Assembly: GCF_036379515.1 (NCBI RefSeq)
Contig: NZ_DASVGN010000032.1
Span: forward strand, 1 to 64,000
Source: Castellaniella sp036379515
GTDB taxonomy: Bacteria; Pseudomonadota; Gammaproteobacteria; Burkholderiales; Burkholderiaceae_B
Reading direction: 5' to 3'
DNA: 64,000 nt
Made by a program: the position numbers and the translations under genes. Under the pieces are notes generated by a model. It was not told the DNA's origin. It saw nothing but the letters and a program-made list of their open reading frames with translations, and did not search any database. This document shows, one piece after another, positions 1 through 6,147 of this stretch (its first letter is position 1; every line of letters starts with the position of its first letter).

Positions 1-4
1 GGAT

Positions 5-325
5 TCAGCCATGAGCGGCTCCATGATCGTCTTGCGCCAGGTCGGCCTGCAGATACTTGAGCGCCATGCGCTTTAAGGCCCGCATTTCTTCTGGCTCGAC
101 CACCATGGAATCCGTCGCTGACACTTGCAGGCCTATCACGGCCAGGATCTGGCAGATGCGCTCCAGGTCGTCTGTCACGGCCCGGCTGACCGTACTGGGT
201 GACACACCCATGCAAGCGGCTGCATGCTCCTGCGTCACGTCTGCAAGACGCTGCAAGATGACCGCCTGAATCTGTGCACCGATCTTGCGGGTGCTTTCGG
301 GCGCGTCAGGTGATGATGGGTTCAT
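5..325 (-). CDS. CII-like phage transcriptional regulator
   Basis: This 106-residue protein resembles the lambda CII family, DNA-binding regulators that activate lysogeny promoters. A helix-turn-helix is seen at about residues 30-51 (VTQEHAAACMGVSPSTVSRA), followed by a helical C-terminus. The frame stays open upstream, but the ATG at 325 is preferred because GAGGTG lies 8 nt before it and the family begins here. It is the third gene of the leftward PR operon after cro and a small unknown gene, the position expected for cII. Family assignment is by motif and position; another small HTH activator is possible. Confidence 0.7.
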   Translation of the reverse strand: MNPSSPDAPESTRKIGAQIQAVILQRLADVTQEHAAACMGVSPSTVSRAVTDDLERICQILAVIGLQVSATDSMVVEPEEMRALKRMALKYLQADLAQDDHGAAHG

Positions 326-384
326 GGAAATCACCTCACACATCCAGCGGCCCGATCGGAACCTTCTTGTCCCGCTCGGGTGCA

Positions 385-412
385 TTGGCGCCCGGCTCCT
401 CCCCCTTATGAT
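385..412 (+). promoter_or_regulatory. Possible sigma-70 promoter for the Cas2-like gene
   Basis: TTGGCG (385-390) and TATGAT (407-412) are separated by 16 bp. They would start a transcript near 419 that reads the Cas2-like gene, antisense to the phage PR operon. The -35 match is weak, so this is tentative. Confidence 0.35.
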
Positions 413-453
413 TGGAGTTCTCACACAACAACCCTTTGGGAGAGGAGACAGGC

Positions 454-726
454 ATGGCTGCATATCTGATCGGATACGACTTGCATAAACTCGGACAGCG
501 GTACGAAGCACTCAAGGCGCTTATCGAGCGCCTGTATCCGGGCTGGTGGCATTGCTTGGATTCCACGTACATCATCAAGACGCCTCTGACTGCTGCGCAG
601 GTGCGCGACTCTCTGCACTCTGCTCTGGATGGAAACGATGTGCTGCTGGTCATTCCGGTAGGCTCGGCTTGGGCGTCCCTGAATCTGCCGCAGAACTGCG
701 TGGATTGGCTGAACAAGAACCTGTAG
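454..726 (+). CDS. Solo Cas2-like (SinR-type) small protein
   Basis: This 90-residue protein begins MAAYLIGYDL and has the beta-strand-then-Asp start, WWH(C)LDSTY strand and hydrophobic VLLVIPV strand of small Cas2/VapD-fold proteins, often annotated as SinR family. Cas2 proteins are metal-dependent nucleases or structural dimers. The role of stand-alone copies in prophages is not established. ATG 454 is chosen because AGGAG sits 6 nt upstream. The gene lies antisense within the leftward early operon, between the cII-like gene and a small unknown gene, and overlaps the latter tail to tail by 77 bp. No cas1 or repeat array is nearby, so it is not part of a CRISPR locus. Fold assignment is by pattern only. 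Confidence 0.7.
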   Translation: MAAYLIGYDLHKLGQRYEALKALIERLYPGWWHCLDSTYIIKTPLTAAQVRDSLHSALDGNDVLLVIPVGSAWASLNLPQNCVDWLNKNL

Positions 727-880
727 TCGAGCCACGCTCATCTACCATCGGCACGAACCCCTTCCGGATCATTTCGATGTTTCCGGGATGGGTCGAAATT
801 TTGGTTTCCTCGACCAGCGCGAAGGGAATTCCGTTGCGCTTGCAGATCGTGCCAGCGGGTAGGGTGAAGATTTCACGCAT
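650..880 (-). CDS. Small phage early protein, unknown function
   Basis: A 76-residue reading frame starts at ATG 880, overlapping the end of cro (ATGCGTGA), a typical phage translational-coupling arrangement. The N-terminal half (MREIFTLPAGTICKRNGIPF) looks like a genuine small protein. The C-terminal 25 residues are Ser/Pro/Ala-rich and are read antisense to the Cas2-like gene, so they may be non-native sequence acquired when that gene was inserted. I do not recognise a family with certainty. Position suggests a PR-operon early protein. Confidence 0.55.
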   Translation of the reverse strand: MREIFTLPAGTICKRNGIPFALVEETKISTHPGNIEMIRKGFVPMVDERGSTTGSCSANPRSSAADSGTPKPSLPE

Positions 881-1100
881 GCTCAGCCTCGATGAGTTCC
901 GGCCAGATGTCAGGGCGCAGTTCTTCGCGCCGAACGAATCCGCTTGACTCTTCATCAAGCGCCCGCGCAAGCGCACCGTCGAGGCTCGGTTTCGTCGAGA
1001 GCGCCTTGCGCAGATATCCGACGGTGGTATGGCAGCGGCGCGCGTAGTCGTCCTGATCTGCGCGACTGAGGCTATTGAGGTATCGACGTAGGCGTTCCAT
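873..1100 (-). CDS. cro: Cro-like repressor, YdaS-type HTH
   Basis: This 75-residue protein (MERLRRYLNSLSRADQDDYA...) has the layout of YdaS/Cro proteins: a helix-turn-helix around residues 18-35 (RRCHTTVGYLRKAL) and a C-terminal (V)RREELRPDIWPEL segment typical of the family. It diverges from the S24 repressor gene across an operator region, as cro does from cI. It probably represses the early promoters during lytic growth. ATG 1100 is the only start that keeps the HTH. It lies just 6 nt after the -10 box of PR, so the transcript may be leaderless. Confidence 0.85.
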   Translation of the reverse strand: MERLRRYLNSLSRADQDDYARRCHTTVGYLRKALSTKPSLDGALARALDEESSGFVRREELRPDIWPELIEAEHA

Positions 1101-1106
1101 GCATGA

Positions 1107-1135
1107 ATCTTACCTATAGGTAACGTATCAGTCAA
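1107..1135 (-). promoter_or_regulatory. PR promoter of the phage early operon
   Basis: On the minus strand TTGACT (1130-1135) and TAAGAT (1107-1112) are spaced by exactly 17 bp. Transcription would start at about 1100, the A of the cro ATG. The operator palindrome at 1110-1123 overlaps the -10 and spacer, so repressor bound there would block this promoter. Confidence 0.8.
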
Positions 1136-1163
1136 TACCCATAGGACATTTACTTGTAGGTAA
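1110..1163. promoter_or_regulatory. OR operator cluster: three 14-bp repressor sites
   Basis: A perfect 14-bp palindrome TTACCTATAGGTAA occupies 1110-1123. A 12/14 match lies at 1150-1163 and a 10/14 match (ATACCCATAGGACA) at 1135-1148. All lie between the divergent cro and cI genes. Near-identical copies recur at the second control region (2837-2875). This mirrors the three-site OR and the OL layout of lambdoid phages, with CI and Cro as the likely ligands. Confidence 0.85.
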
Positions 1164-1183
1164 CTAATTGCTGAAATCTTGCT

Positions 1184-1882
1184 ATGGATAAATATGACGA
1201 GCGACGAGTGGCACTCCAAGCCTTGCGCGAGAAACTTGGACGCGGTGCGATACGTCAGATTGCTGAGGCAATCGGTAAAGACCCGAGCTACGTTTCGAGA
1301 ATGCTGTACCCGCCCACAAAGGATGGGTACAAGCGTATTGGGGAGGACTCTGTGGACGCACTGAACCGGGCGTTTCCCGGATGGATGGACGAATCAACAG
1401 GCGCCGCGATTGTTCGAGCGGCTACAACGCGACCACCAGTAGGTTACGTGCGCTTGGAGCATCTTTCACCGCGTCCATCCATGGGACGCGGTGCCACGAT
1501 TTCTGAGCCCGTTCAGATAGTTCAGTATCTGGATGTTCTGGAGCAATGGGTGCGTCAGCACGTCGGCAGCACGAACCCGACAAAGATCAAGATTCTGACG
1601 GGCAACGGCAACAGCATGGCACCCACAATCCAGGACAAGGACCTGGTGTTCGTGGATGTGGAGTGCCACACCATCGACGCTGCAGGTGTCTATGTGCTGG
1701 ACGTGGCCGGGCGCTTCATCCTGAAGAAGGCCATGATCCTGTCGAACGGCACGCTCATCATCCGCAGCGACAACACGGCTGAATACCCGGACGAAGAACG
1801 GTACGACCTGCGCCACATGGCCGAGCAAGACATTGTGGTGTGCGGCAAGGTGCTGGCTTGGTGGACGCTACGGAAGGGTTAG
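1184..1882 (+). CDS. CI-like S24-family phage repressor
   Basis: The 232-residue protein has an N-terminal helix-turn-helix (IRQIAEAIGKDPSYVSRML, about 23-41) and a C-terminal LexA/CI-type S24 peptidase domain. The Ser of GNSMAPTI (S144) and the Lys of FILKK (K181) are the expected catalytic pair. It should maintain lysogeny by binding the 14-bp operators upstream and at PL. An Ala-Gly autocleavage site is not obvious in the linker (about 75-125), so SOS cleavage may use another bond. No strong ribosome-binding site precedes ATG 1184; a weak -35/-10 (TTTACT 1149, TGAAAT 1172) would again give a leaderless message. Confidence 0.9.
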   Translation: MDKYDERRVALQALREKLGRGAIRQIAEAIGKDPSYVSRMLYPPTKDGYKRIGEDSVDALNRAFPGWMDESTGAAIVRAATTRPPVGYVRLEHLSPRPSMGRGATISEPVQIVQYLDVLEQWVRQHVGSTNPTKIKILTGNGNSMAPTIQDKDLVFVDVECHTIDAAGVYVLDVAGRFILKKAMILSNGTLIIRSDNTAEYPDEERYDLRHMAEQDIVVCGKVLAWWTLRKG

Positions 1883-1903
1883 GCCGCGCCTTCTGGAGCT
1901 GAT

Positions 1904-2737
1904 TCAGCGTCGCCTGAGCACCCCAGCGCCCAACGCGCGTCCGTATGTGTTCCGCACGCGCCACGACTGTTTCAAGTAAAGGGTCCAGACCGATGCGAAA
2001 ACTACAGCGCCGATGAGTGACCCGAAGAGATTACCAATCGACAGTGCGTCCGTGGCCGGCCATATCAACCAATAGAGTTCGGCGTCTGCGGCCAGACTCG
2101 CCGCCGGACCGGATACCCACAAGACCAGTATCGCGAATCGAGGCACACTCGAGTCGCGCTGACGCAACAGGCGCCACCCGGCCACGAAACTCATGATCGC
2201 TGCCAGCCACGTGGTCGACCAGACCATGGCGACGAACGTTGGCCAATATTCCGCGTATGCGGCTGATAGCATCTGAGACGCAGACTGAAGATCAGCGTAT
2301 GTGCTGCCCAGCGCCCCGAGCGCCCTTAGTATGAAGAGCGCAATGAGCACCGTTAGCCACCCGCCAATGCCGTAAAGACCTGCTTTTTTGTCCGGCGCAG
2401 CGGTGACAGGCGTGCGCGCTGCGCGCTGTGTCGATCCCAGCCTCAAGTGATTCATGATGTCGCTCATTATTGCTGCAACCATGCTGGGGATCGCTAAGGC
2501 TAAGCCAGGGACTGCGAACAAAAGCGCCCAGTACCATGACCACCCAAAAGTGACTGTCGCACCGAAGTACGAGGCAATCGTCAACGGCAGTAGAAACCGG
2601 AACGTCAAGCACACGACGACCACCACCCAAGCCCACCTCCCGATCCACAGCTCCAACCCCATGGCGCCTACAGCAACTTGCGCCAAACCAAGCGCGAGCA
2701 TCGAGACGAACCCGAGCAGTACTAGAAGACCACGCAT
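1904..2737 (-). CDS. DUF2569-type multi-pass membrane protein (probable lysogenic conversion gene)
   Basis: This 277-residue protein starts with two or three hydrophobic segments (residues 1-95). A short polar stretch (about 96-120) follows, then a DUF2569-like domain beginning GIGGWLTVL and ending VWTLYLKQSWRVRNTYGR. About seven membrane spans are expected. The ATG at 2737 has GGGAGA 5 nt upstream. The gene sits between cI and PL, tail to tail with cI and divergent from PL, where lambdoid phages carry genes expressed by the lysogen (for example rexAB). A role in superinfection exclusion or host membrane alteration is inferred from position only. Confidence 0.75.
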   Translation of the reverse strand: MRGLLVLLGFVSMLALGLAQVAVGAMGLELWIGRWAWVVVVVCLTFRFLLPLTIASYFGATVTFGWSWYWALLFAVPGLALAIPSMVAAIMSDIMNHLRLGSTQRAARTPVTAAPDKKAGLYGIGGWLTVLIALFILRALGALGSTYADLQSASQMLSAAYAEYWPTFVAMVWSTTWLAAIMSFVAGWRLLRQRDSSVPRFAILVLWVSGPAASLAADAELYWLIWPATDALSIGNLFGSLIGAVVFASVWTLYLKQSWRVRNTYGRALGAGVLRRR

Positions 2738-2836
2738 AGTCTCTCCCTTCCGTGTGACTAAATAATACGACAGCCTGGAGGCTCGGACTAGCTATCAACT
2801 TTTTCGAACCGATAAAAATAATTTTGTGTTCTTGAA

Positions 2837-2875
2837 TTACCTGTAGGTATTGACATTAAAATTACCTATAGGTAT
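2837..2875. promoter_or_regulatory. OL operator pair
   Basis: TTACCTGTAGGTAT (2837-2850, 12/14) and TTACCTATAGGTAT (2862-2875, 13/14) match the OR consensus palindrome. One abuts the -35 and the other covers the spacer and start of the -10 of the rightward PL promoter, so repressor binding should shut it off. Confidence 0.85.
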
Positions 2876-2878
2876 CAT
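2850..2878 (+). promoter_or_regulatory. PL promoter of the recombination operon
   Basis: A perfect -35 TTGACA (2850-2855) is followed after 17 bp by TATCAT (2873-2878). Transcription would begin near 2885, about 28 nt before the first gene at 2913. The promoter is embedded in two repressor operators. Confidence 0.85.
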
Positions 2879-2912
2879 TCTCCCATCGTCACAACAGACG
2901 CGGGAGACACAG

Positions 2913-3179
2913 ATGGGCAAGCACGGAATCATCAACGCACGTTATCTGCAAGCGCGTCGTCGCGCCGCACGCTGGCAAGCACCAGCGCACGACAAAGCTC
3001 CGGCTCTGCGTCCCCAGGGTGAATCACGCGTCACGGTCGGTTGCCTGCGCGACCCGGCGGCCCCGATAGAAATCTTCCCGGCCATCCACACGCCAGCATC
3101 GATGCGCGTGGACCGCTATGACCTGGTGGCAGTGCTCGCACTTATCGGGTTCGGACTGATCTTCTTCGGGGTGATCTGA
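2913..3179 (+). CDS. First PL-operon protein, one C-terminal membrane span, unknown
   Basis: An 88-residue protein has a basic N-terminal half (RRRAARWQ at about 11-18) and a single hydrophobic helix at the very C-terminus (VAVLALIGFGLIFFGVI). ATG 2913 is preceded by GGGAGA at 2902-2907. It is the first gene behind PL and overlaps the next gene by TGATG. The tail-anchored topology is seen in the sequence. I do not recognise the family and assign no function. Confidence 0.65.
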   Translation: MGKHGIINARYLQARRRAARWQAPAHDKAPALRPQGESRVTVGCLRDPAAPIEIFPAIHTPASMRVDRYDLVAVLALIGFGLIFFGVI

Positions 3180-3370
3180 TGGCCTCCGAAATGAAAGCAG
3201 GCGTGCAGCTCATGGCGCGTATCGGCAACAGCTTTGATCAAGCTCTTGCGGCCGCATGGCTCGCAGCACCTGACCACGATAGCCGTGTAGGGCTCGAGGC
3301 GGCGTTCCCGCAGATCTTCGACTCGTTCGCAGAGACCGCAGCTATGGCCGGGTACGAGGTGCAGCAATGA
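3179..3370 (+). CDS. Small phage protein, unknown
   Basis: A 63-residue helical protein (MASEMKAGVQLMARIGNSFD...) is translationally coupled to the genes on both sides (TGATG at its start, ATGA at its end). It has no recognisable motif. The strict overlap pattern of the PL operon is the main evidence that it is real. Confidence 0.55.
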   Translation: MASEMKAGVQLMARIGNSFDQALAAAWLAAPDHDSRVGLEAAFPQIFDSFAETAAMAGYEVQQ

Positions 3371-3630
3371 TTCTCGACACCCACATTTGCGGCATCCCGT
3401 GCCAGGTCGACGTGACTCACTTCATCAGCCAGCGCCCCATGGGCTCGATGGCAGATAGCGACCGCGACTGCTACGGCTACACAGAGATCGACTTCGAGGT
3501 GCTGGATTCTCGCGGCCGGCCCGCACCGTGGCTTGCCCGCAAGATGACTGACGTGGACACGCGCGCCGTCGAGCAAGAGATTATTGCGGCGCAAGAGGCC
3601 GAAGATCGCTATTGCGAGGAACCAGTATGA
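3367..3630 (+). CDS. Small phage protein, unknown
   Basis: An 87-residue acidic protein includes the segment YGYTEIDFEVLDSRGRPAPWL. Similar small acidic proteins are common near recET in betaproteobacterial phages, but no function is known to me. It overlaps its neighbours by ATGA at both ends (3367-3370 and 3627-3630), as expected for a compact phage operon. Confidence 0.6.
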   Translation: MILDTHICGIPCQVDVTHFISQRPMGSMADSDRDCYGYTEIDFEVLDSRGRPAPWLARKMTDVDTRAVEQEIIAAQEAEDRYCEEPV

Positions 3631-4493
3631 ACGCACTCGCCGAACCGATCGCCCGATCACCCGGCCTGTACCCGGACCTGGACATCGACGCCTACCACGC
3701 TGACACCACAGCCATCAGCAAGACCGGGCTGGACCTGATCGAGCGAAGCCCAGCGCACTACTACGCCGAGTATCTGGACCCGGCCCGCCCACCCCGCGAG
3801 GACGACGAAACCACGGCGCGCCTGGTCGGGCACCTTGCCCATTGCGCGATCCTGGAGCCTGCAGAGTTCGACAAACGTTATGCGGTGGGCCCGGACGTTT
3901 CGCGCGCCACGAAGGCCTGGAAGGAATTTGTGGCCAGCTTGCCGCCAGGCGTCACGGCCATCAAGCCGGACCAGCGTGAAACAGCAATGCGTCAGGCTGA
4001 ATCTGTGCATCGTCTTCCAGATGTCCGGGAAGCGCTCGACCATGGGGGCCCCGAAGTATCCGCGTATTGGCAAGACCCCACGACGGGCATCCTGTGCCGC
4101 TGTCGTCCCGACTGGGTGCATGACGCTGGACCCGCCCGCGCAATCCTCGTGGACGTGAAGACGTACAGCAACGCCACCCCGCACGAGTTTGCCCGCCAGG
4201 TCGCCCGCATGCGCTACCACGTACAGGCCGCGTACTACTCAGACGGATTCGCCAAAGCTGCGTTCGTGGACGTGCTTGCCTTCCTTTTTCTCGCGGTTGA
4301 GACCGAATACCCCTATGCGGCGAGCGTCACGATGCTCGACGACGACGCCATGGAGCAGGGCAGGGCCGAATACCACCGCAACCTCGAAACCTATGCGCAG
4401 TGTCTGAAATCCGGCCAGTGGCCTGGGTATTCGACTGCCGTTGAAACCGTGTCGCTGCCCCGTTGGGCGCTGACCGACGTTGATATTTACTGA
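3627..4493 (+). CDS. RecE-like PD-(D/E)XK exonuclease
   Basis: This 288-residue protein matches the phage nuclease family related to the RecE C-terminal domain (DUF3799-like). An early LVGHLAHCAIL helix carries the conserved His (H72 or H69). The nuclease core has D162 (RPDW), D176-x-K178 (VDVKT) and Q200..YY. It probably resects double-stranded ends to give a 3' single strand for the RecT annealase encoded next. ATG 3627 overlaps the preceding stop (ATGA), and a few upstream in-frame codons are disregarded for this reason. Order nuclease-then-RecT is the usual phage homologous-recombination pair. Confidence 0.88.
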   Translation: MNALAEPIARSPGLYPDLDIDAYHADTTAISKTGLDLIERSPAHYYAEYLDPARPPREDDETTARLVGHLAHCAILEPAEFDKRYAVGPDVSRATKAWKEFVASLPPGVTAIKPDQRETAMRQAESVHRLPDVREALDHGGPEVSAYWQDPTTGILCRCRPDWVHDAGPARAILVDVKTYSNATPHEFARQVARMRYHVQAAYYSDGFAKAAFVDVLAFLFLAVETEYPYAASVTMLDDDAMEQGRAEYHRNLETYAQCLKSGQWPGYSTAVETVSLPRWALTDVDIY

Positions 4494-4506
4494 CAGGAGA
4501 TTTCCC

Positions 4507-5694
4507 ATGGCTGCAAATCCCGCAACCTCGATTGTCGAGCTCAAGCGCACCTCGAAGATGGTCGCTCGTGACGCCGGTATCGGCAATGTGAAGAAGTTTT
4601 TCGAGAGCCAGAAGGGCACGCTGATGGCAGTGCTCCCTAAGCACGTCAATCCTGATCGCATGCTCAAGATCGCCCTGGGCGCTCTGCGCACCACGCCGAA
4701 ACTCATGAACTGCAGCGTCGAATCTCTCATGGGCGCCGTGGTGCATTGCTCGCAGCTGGGGCTGGAACCGAATACGCCTCTTGGCCACGCCTACTTGATC
4801 CCCTTCGAGAATCGCAAGAAGGGCGTGACTGAGGTTCAGATTGTGCTGGGCTACAAGGGGCTGATCGATCTTGCCCGCCGGTCCGGGCAGATCGTGAGCA
4901 TCGCGGCGCACGAGGTCTGCGAGCACGACGAATTTGCCTACAGCTACGGTCTGGACGAAACGCTGGTGCACAAACCCACCATGGGCGCGCGCGGTCCTGT
5001 GATCGCGTTCTACGCGGTGGCCAAGCTGGTGGGCGGTGGCCACGCCTTTGAGGTCATGAGCGCCGAGCAGATCAACGAAATCCGCGACAACAGCCAGAAC
5101 TACAAGTTCGCCCGCGACAAGCGAGCCACCGTGTGGGACCAGCACTACGCGGAGATGGGCCGCAAGACCGTGCTTCGCCGCCTGGTGAAGTATCTGCCGG
5201 TGTCGATCGAAATGGCATCAGCAGCTGCCCTGGATGAGCTGAGCAGCGTTGGCCGCTCACAGGCGCTGGATAACGTTCTGGATGGCGACTACATCACGCC
5301 GATGGACGACGGCGACGACGAAGGCGACGGCGACGATCAGAGCGCCGCATCAGACGTCACGCCTGCCGATACCGCAGCCGCCGCACCGGTTGGTCAACAC
5401 AAGGGGGCCCACACGCCAGCGAAAGAGGCTGCCCCCGCCTACCTCGACGCCGACAAGGTCCTGGCCAGCATCAAAGCCGCCAAGGACCAAGACGTGCTTT
5501 CCCTGGCCGCCGACGGCATCCAGGACTGCGACCCCGCGCGCCAGCCCGAGCTCAACCGCGTCTACCAGCACCGCCGTGACGAAATCGATGGCGTCGTGGA
5601 TGAGGACGACAACCCATTTTCAGAGAACCCGGCCCCGGCACCGGCACCCAAGCCCGCCGCGCGCCGCAGCAACGCAGCACTTGACCTGGAGTAG
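4507..5694 (+). CDS. recT: RecT-family single-strand annealing protein
   Basis: The 395-residue protein has a RecT core over about residues 40-250, with the family's signature run LMGAVVHCSQLGLEPNTPLG and later YKGLIDLARRSG and ATVWDQHYAEMGRKTVLRRL. RecT anneals complementary single strands during phage recombination and works with the adjacent RecE-like nuclease. AGGAG precedes ATG 4507, which is preferred over a start 27 nt upstream inside the nuclease gene. Downstream of the core is a long low-complexity tail, first acidic (DDGDDEGDGDDQ) and then Ala/Pro-rich, ending PAPKPAARRSNAALDLE. This resembles the flexible acidic tails by which annealases or SSBs contact partners. Confidence 0.93.
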   Translation: MAANPATSIVELKRTSKMVARDAGIGNVKKFFESQKGTLMAVLPKHVNPDRMLKIALGALRTTPKLMNCSVESLMGAVVHCSQLGLEPNTPLGHAYLIPFENRKKGVTEVQIVLGYKGLIDLARRSGQIVSIAAHEVCEHDEFAYSYGLDETLVHKPTMGARGPVIAFYAVAKLVGGGHAFEVMSAEQINEIRDNSQNYKFARDKRATVWDQHYAEMGRKTVLRRLVKYLPVSIEMASAAALDELSSVGRSQALDNVLDGDYITPMDDGDDEGDGDDQSAASDVTPADTAAAAPVGQHKGAHTPAKEAAPAYLDADKVLASIKAAKDQDVLSLAADGIQDCDPARQPELNRVYQHRRDEIDGVVDEDDNPFSENPAPAPAPKPAARRSNAALDLE

Positions 5695-5697
5695 GCC

Positions 5698-6147
5698 ATG
5701 GACAAGTTCCGATACGCTGGCAGTGCGGAAATTCGACACCTGAATATCCGCAAAGAAGGCCCGGATGACGAGAAGATCCTGGCCGTGGACATCAAGTTTC
5801 TGTGCACTGCCCCAGCCACGATGTTCGACTTTTTTGACGAAGGGTTGCGTAGCGTCCTCTACACAGATATCGGCGCCGTAAAGAACATGTCGATCAGCCC
5901 GATTGGGTTCACCAACGTCGTCATGAACTGCGATCTGTCGATATTCGAATACCGTTACGGCGGTGTGGACGTCGGCAAGTTCAGCCTGAAGCCAAAGGAC
6001 GGCAATCTGGTTGAAATGACGTTCGGCATCAGCATCCAGCCGACCGGATCAGAGGTGGCGCAGCTGTCTGAGTTTGTTGCCGACGAAGTCAACATCGTGA
6101 TTGAGCCGCAGCCAGAGCTGCAATTTGGTGAAAAGGCGGCGGCATGA
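5698..6147 (+). CDS. Conserved-looking phage protein between RecT and the SMC-like ATPase
   Basis: A 149-residue soluble protein (MDKFRYAGSAEIRHLNIRKE...) is rich in beta-strand-like alternation, with no signal peptide or membrane span. It begins 3 nt after the recT stop and overlaps the ATPase start by ATGA. It is therefore very probably co-translated with the recombination machinery and may be an accessory factor. I do not recognise a catalytic motif. Function is unknown. Confidence 0.7.
   Translation: MDKFRYAGSAEIRHLNIRKEGPDDEKILAVDIKFLCTAPATMFDFFDEGLRSVLYTDIGAVKNMSISPIGFTNVVMNCDLSIFEYRYGGVDVGKFSLKPKDGNLVEMTFGISIQPTGSEVAQLSEFVADEVNIVIEPQPELQFGEKAAA

Noticed and set aside
326..511. N-terminal extension of the CII-like protein
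   Set aside because: The frame is open upstream of 325, but the ribosome-binding site, family start and overlap with the promoter region of the Cas2-like gene favour ATG 325.
454..726. Evidence of a CRISPR-Cas locus
   Set aside because: The Cas2-like protein is alone; no cas1, other cas genes or repeat-spacer pattern were seen anywhere in the window.
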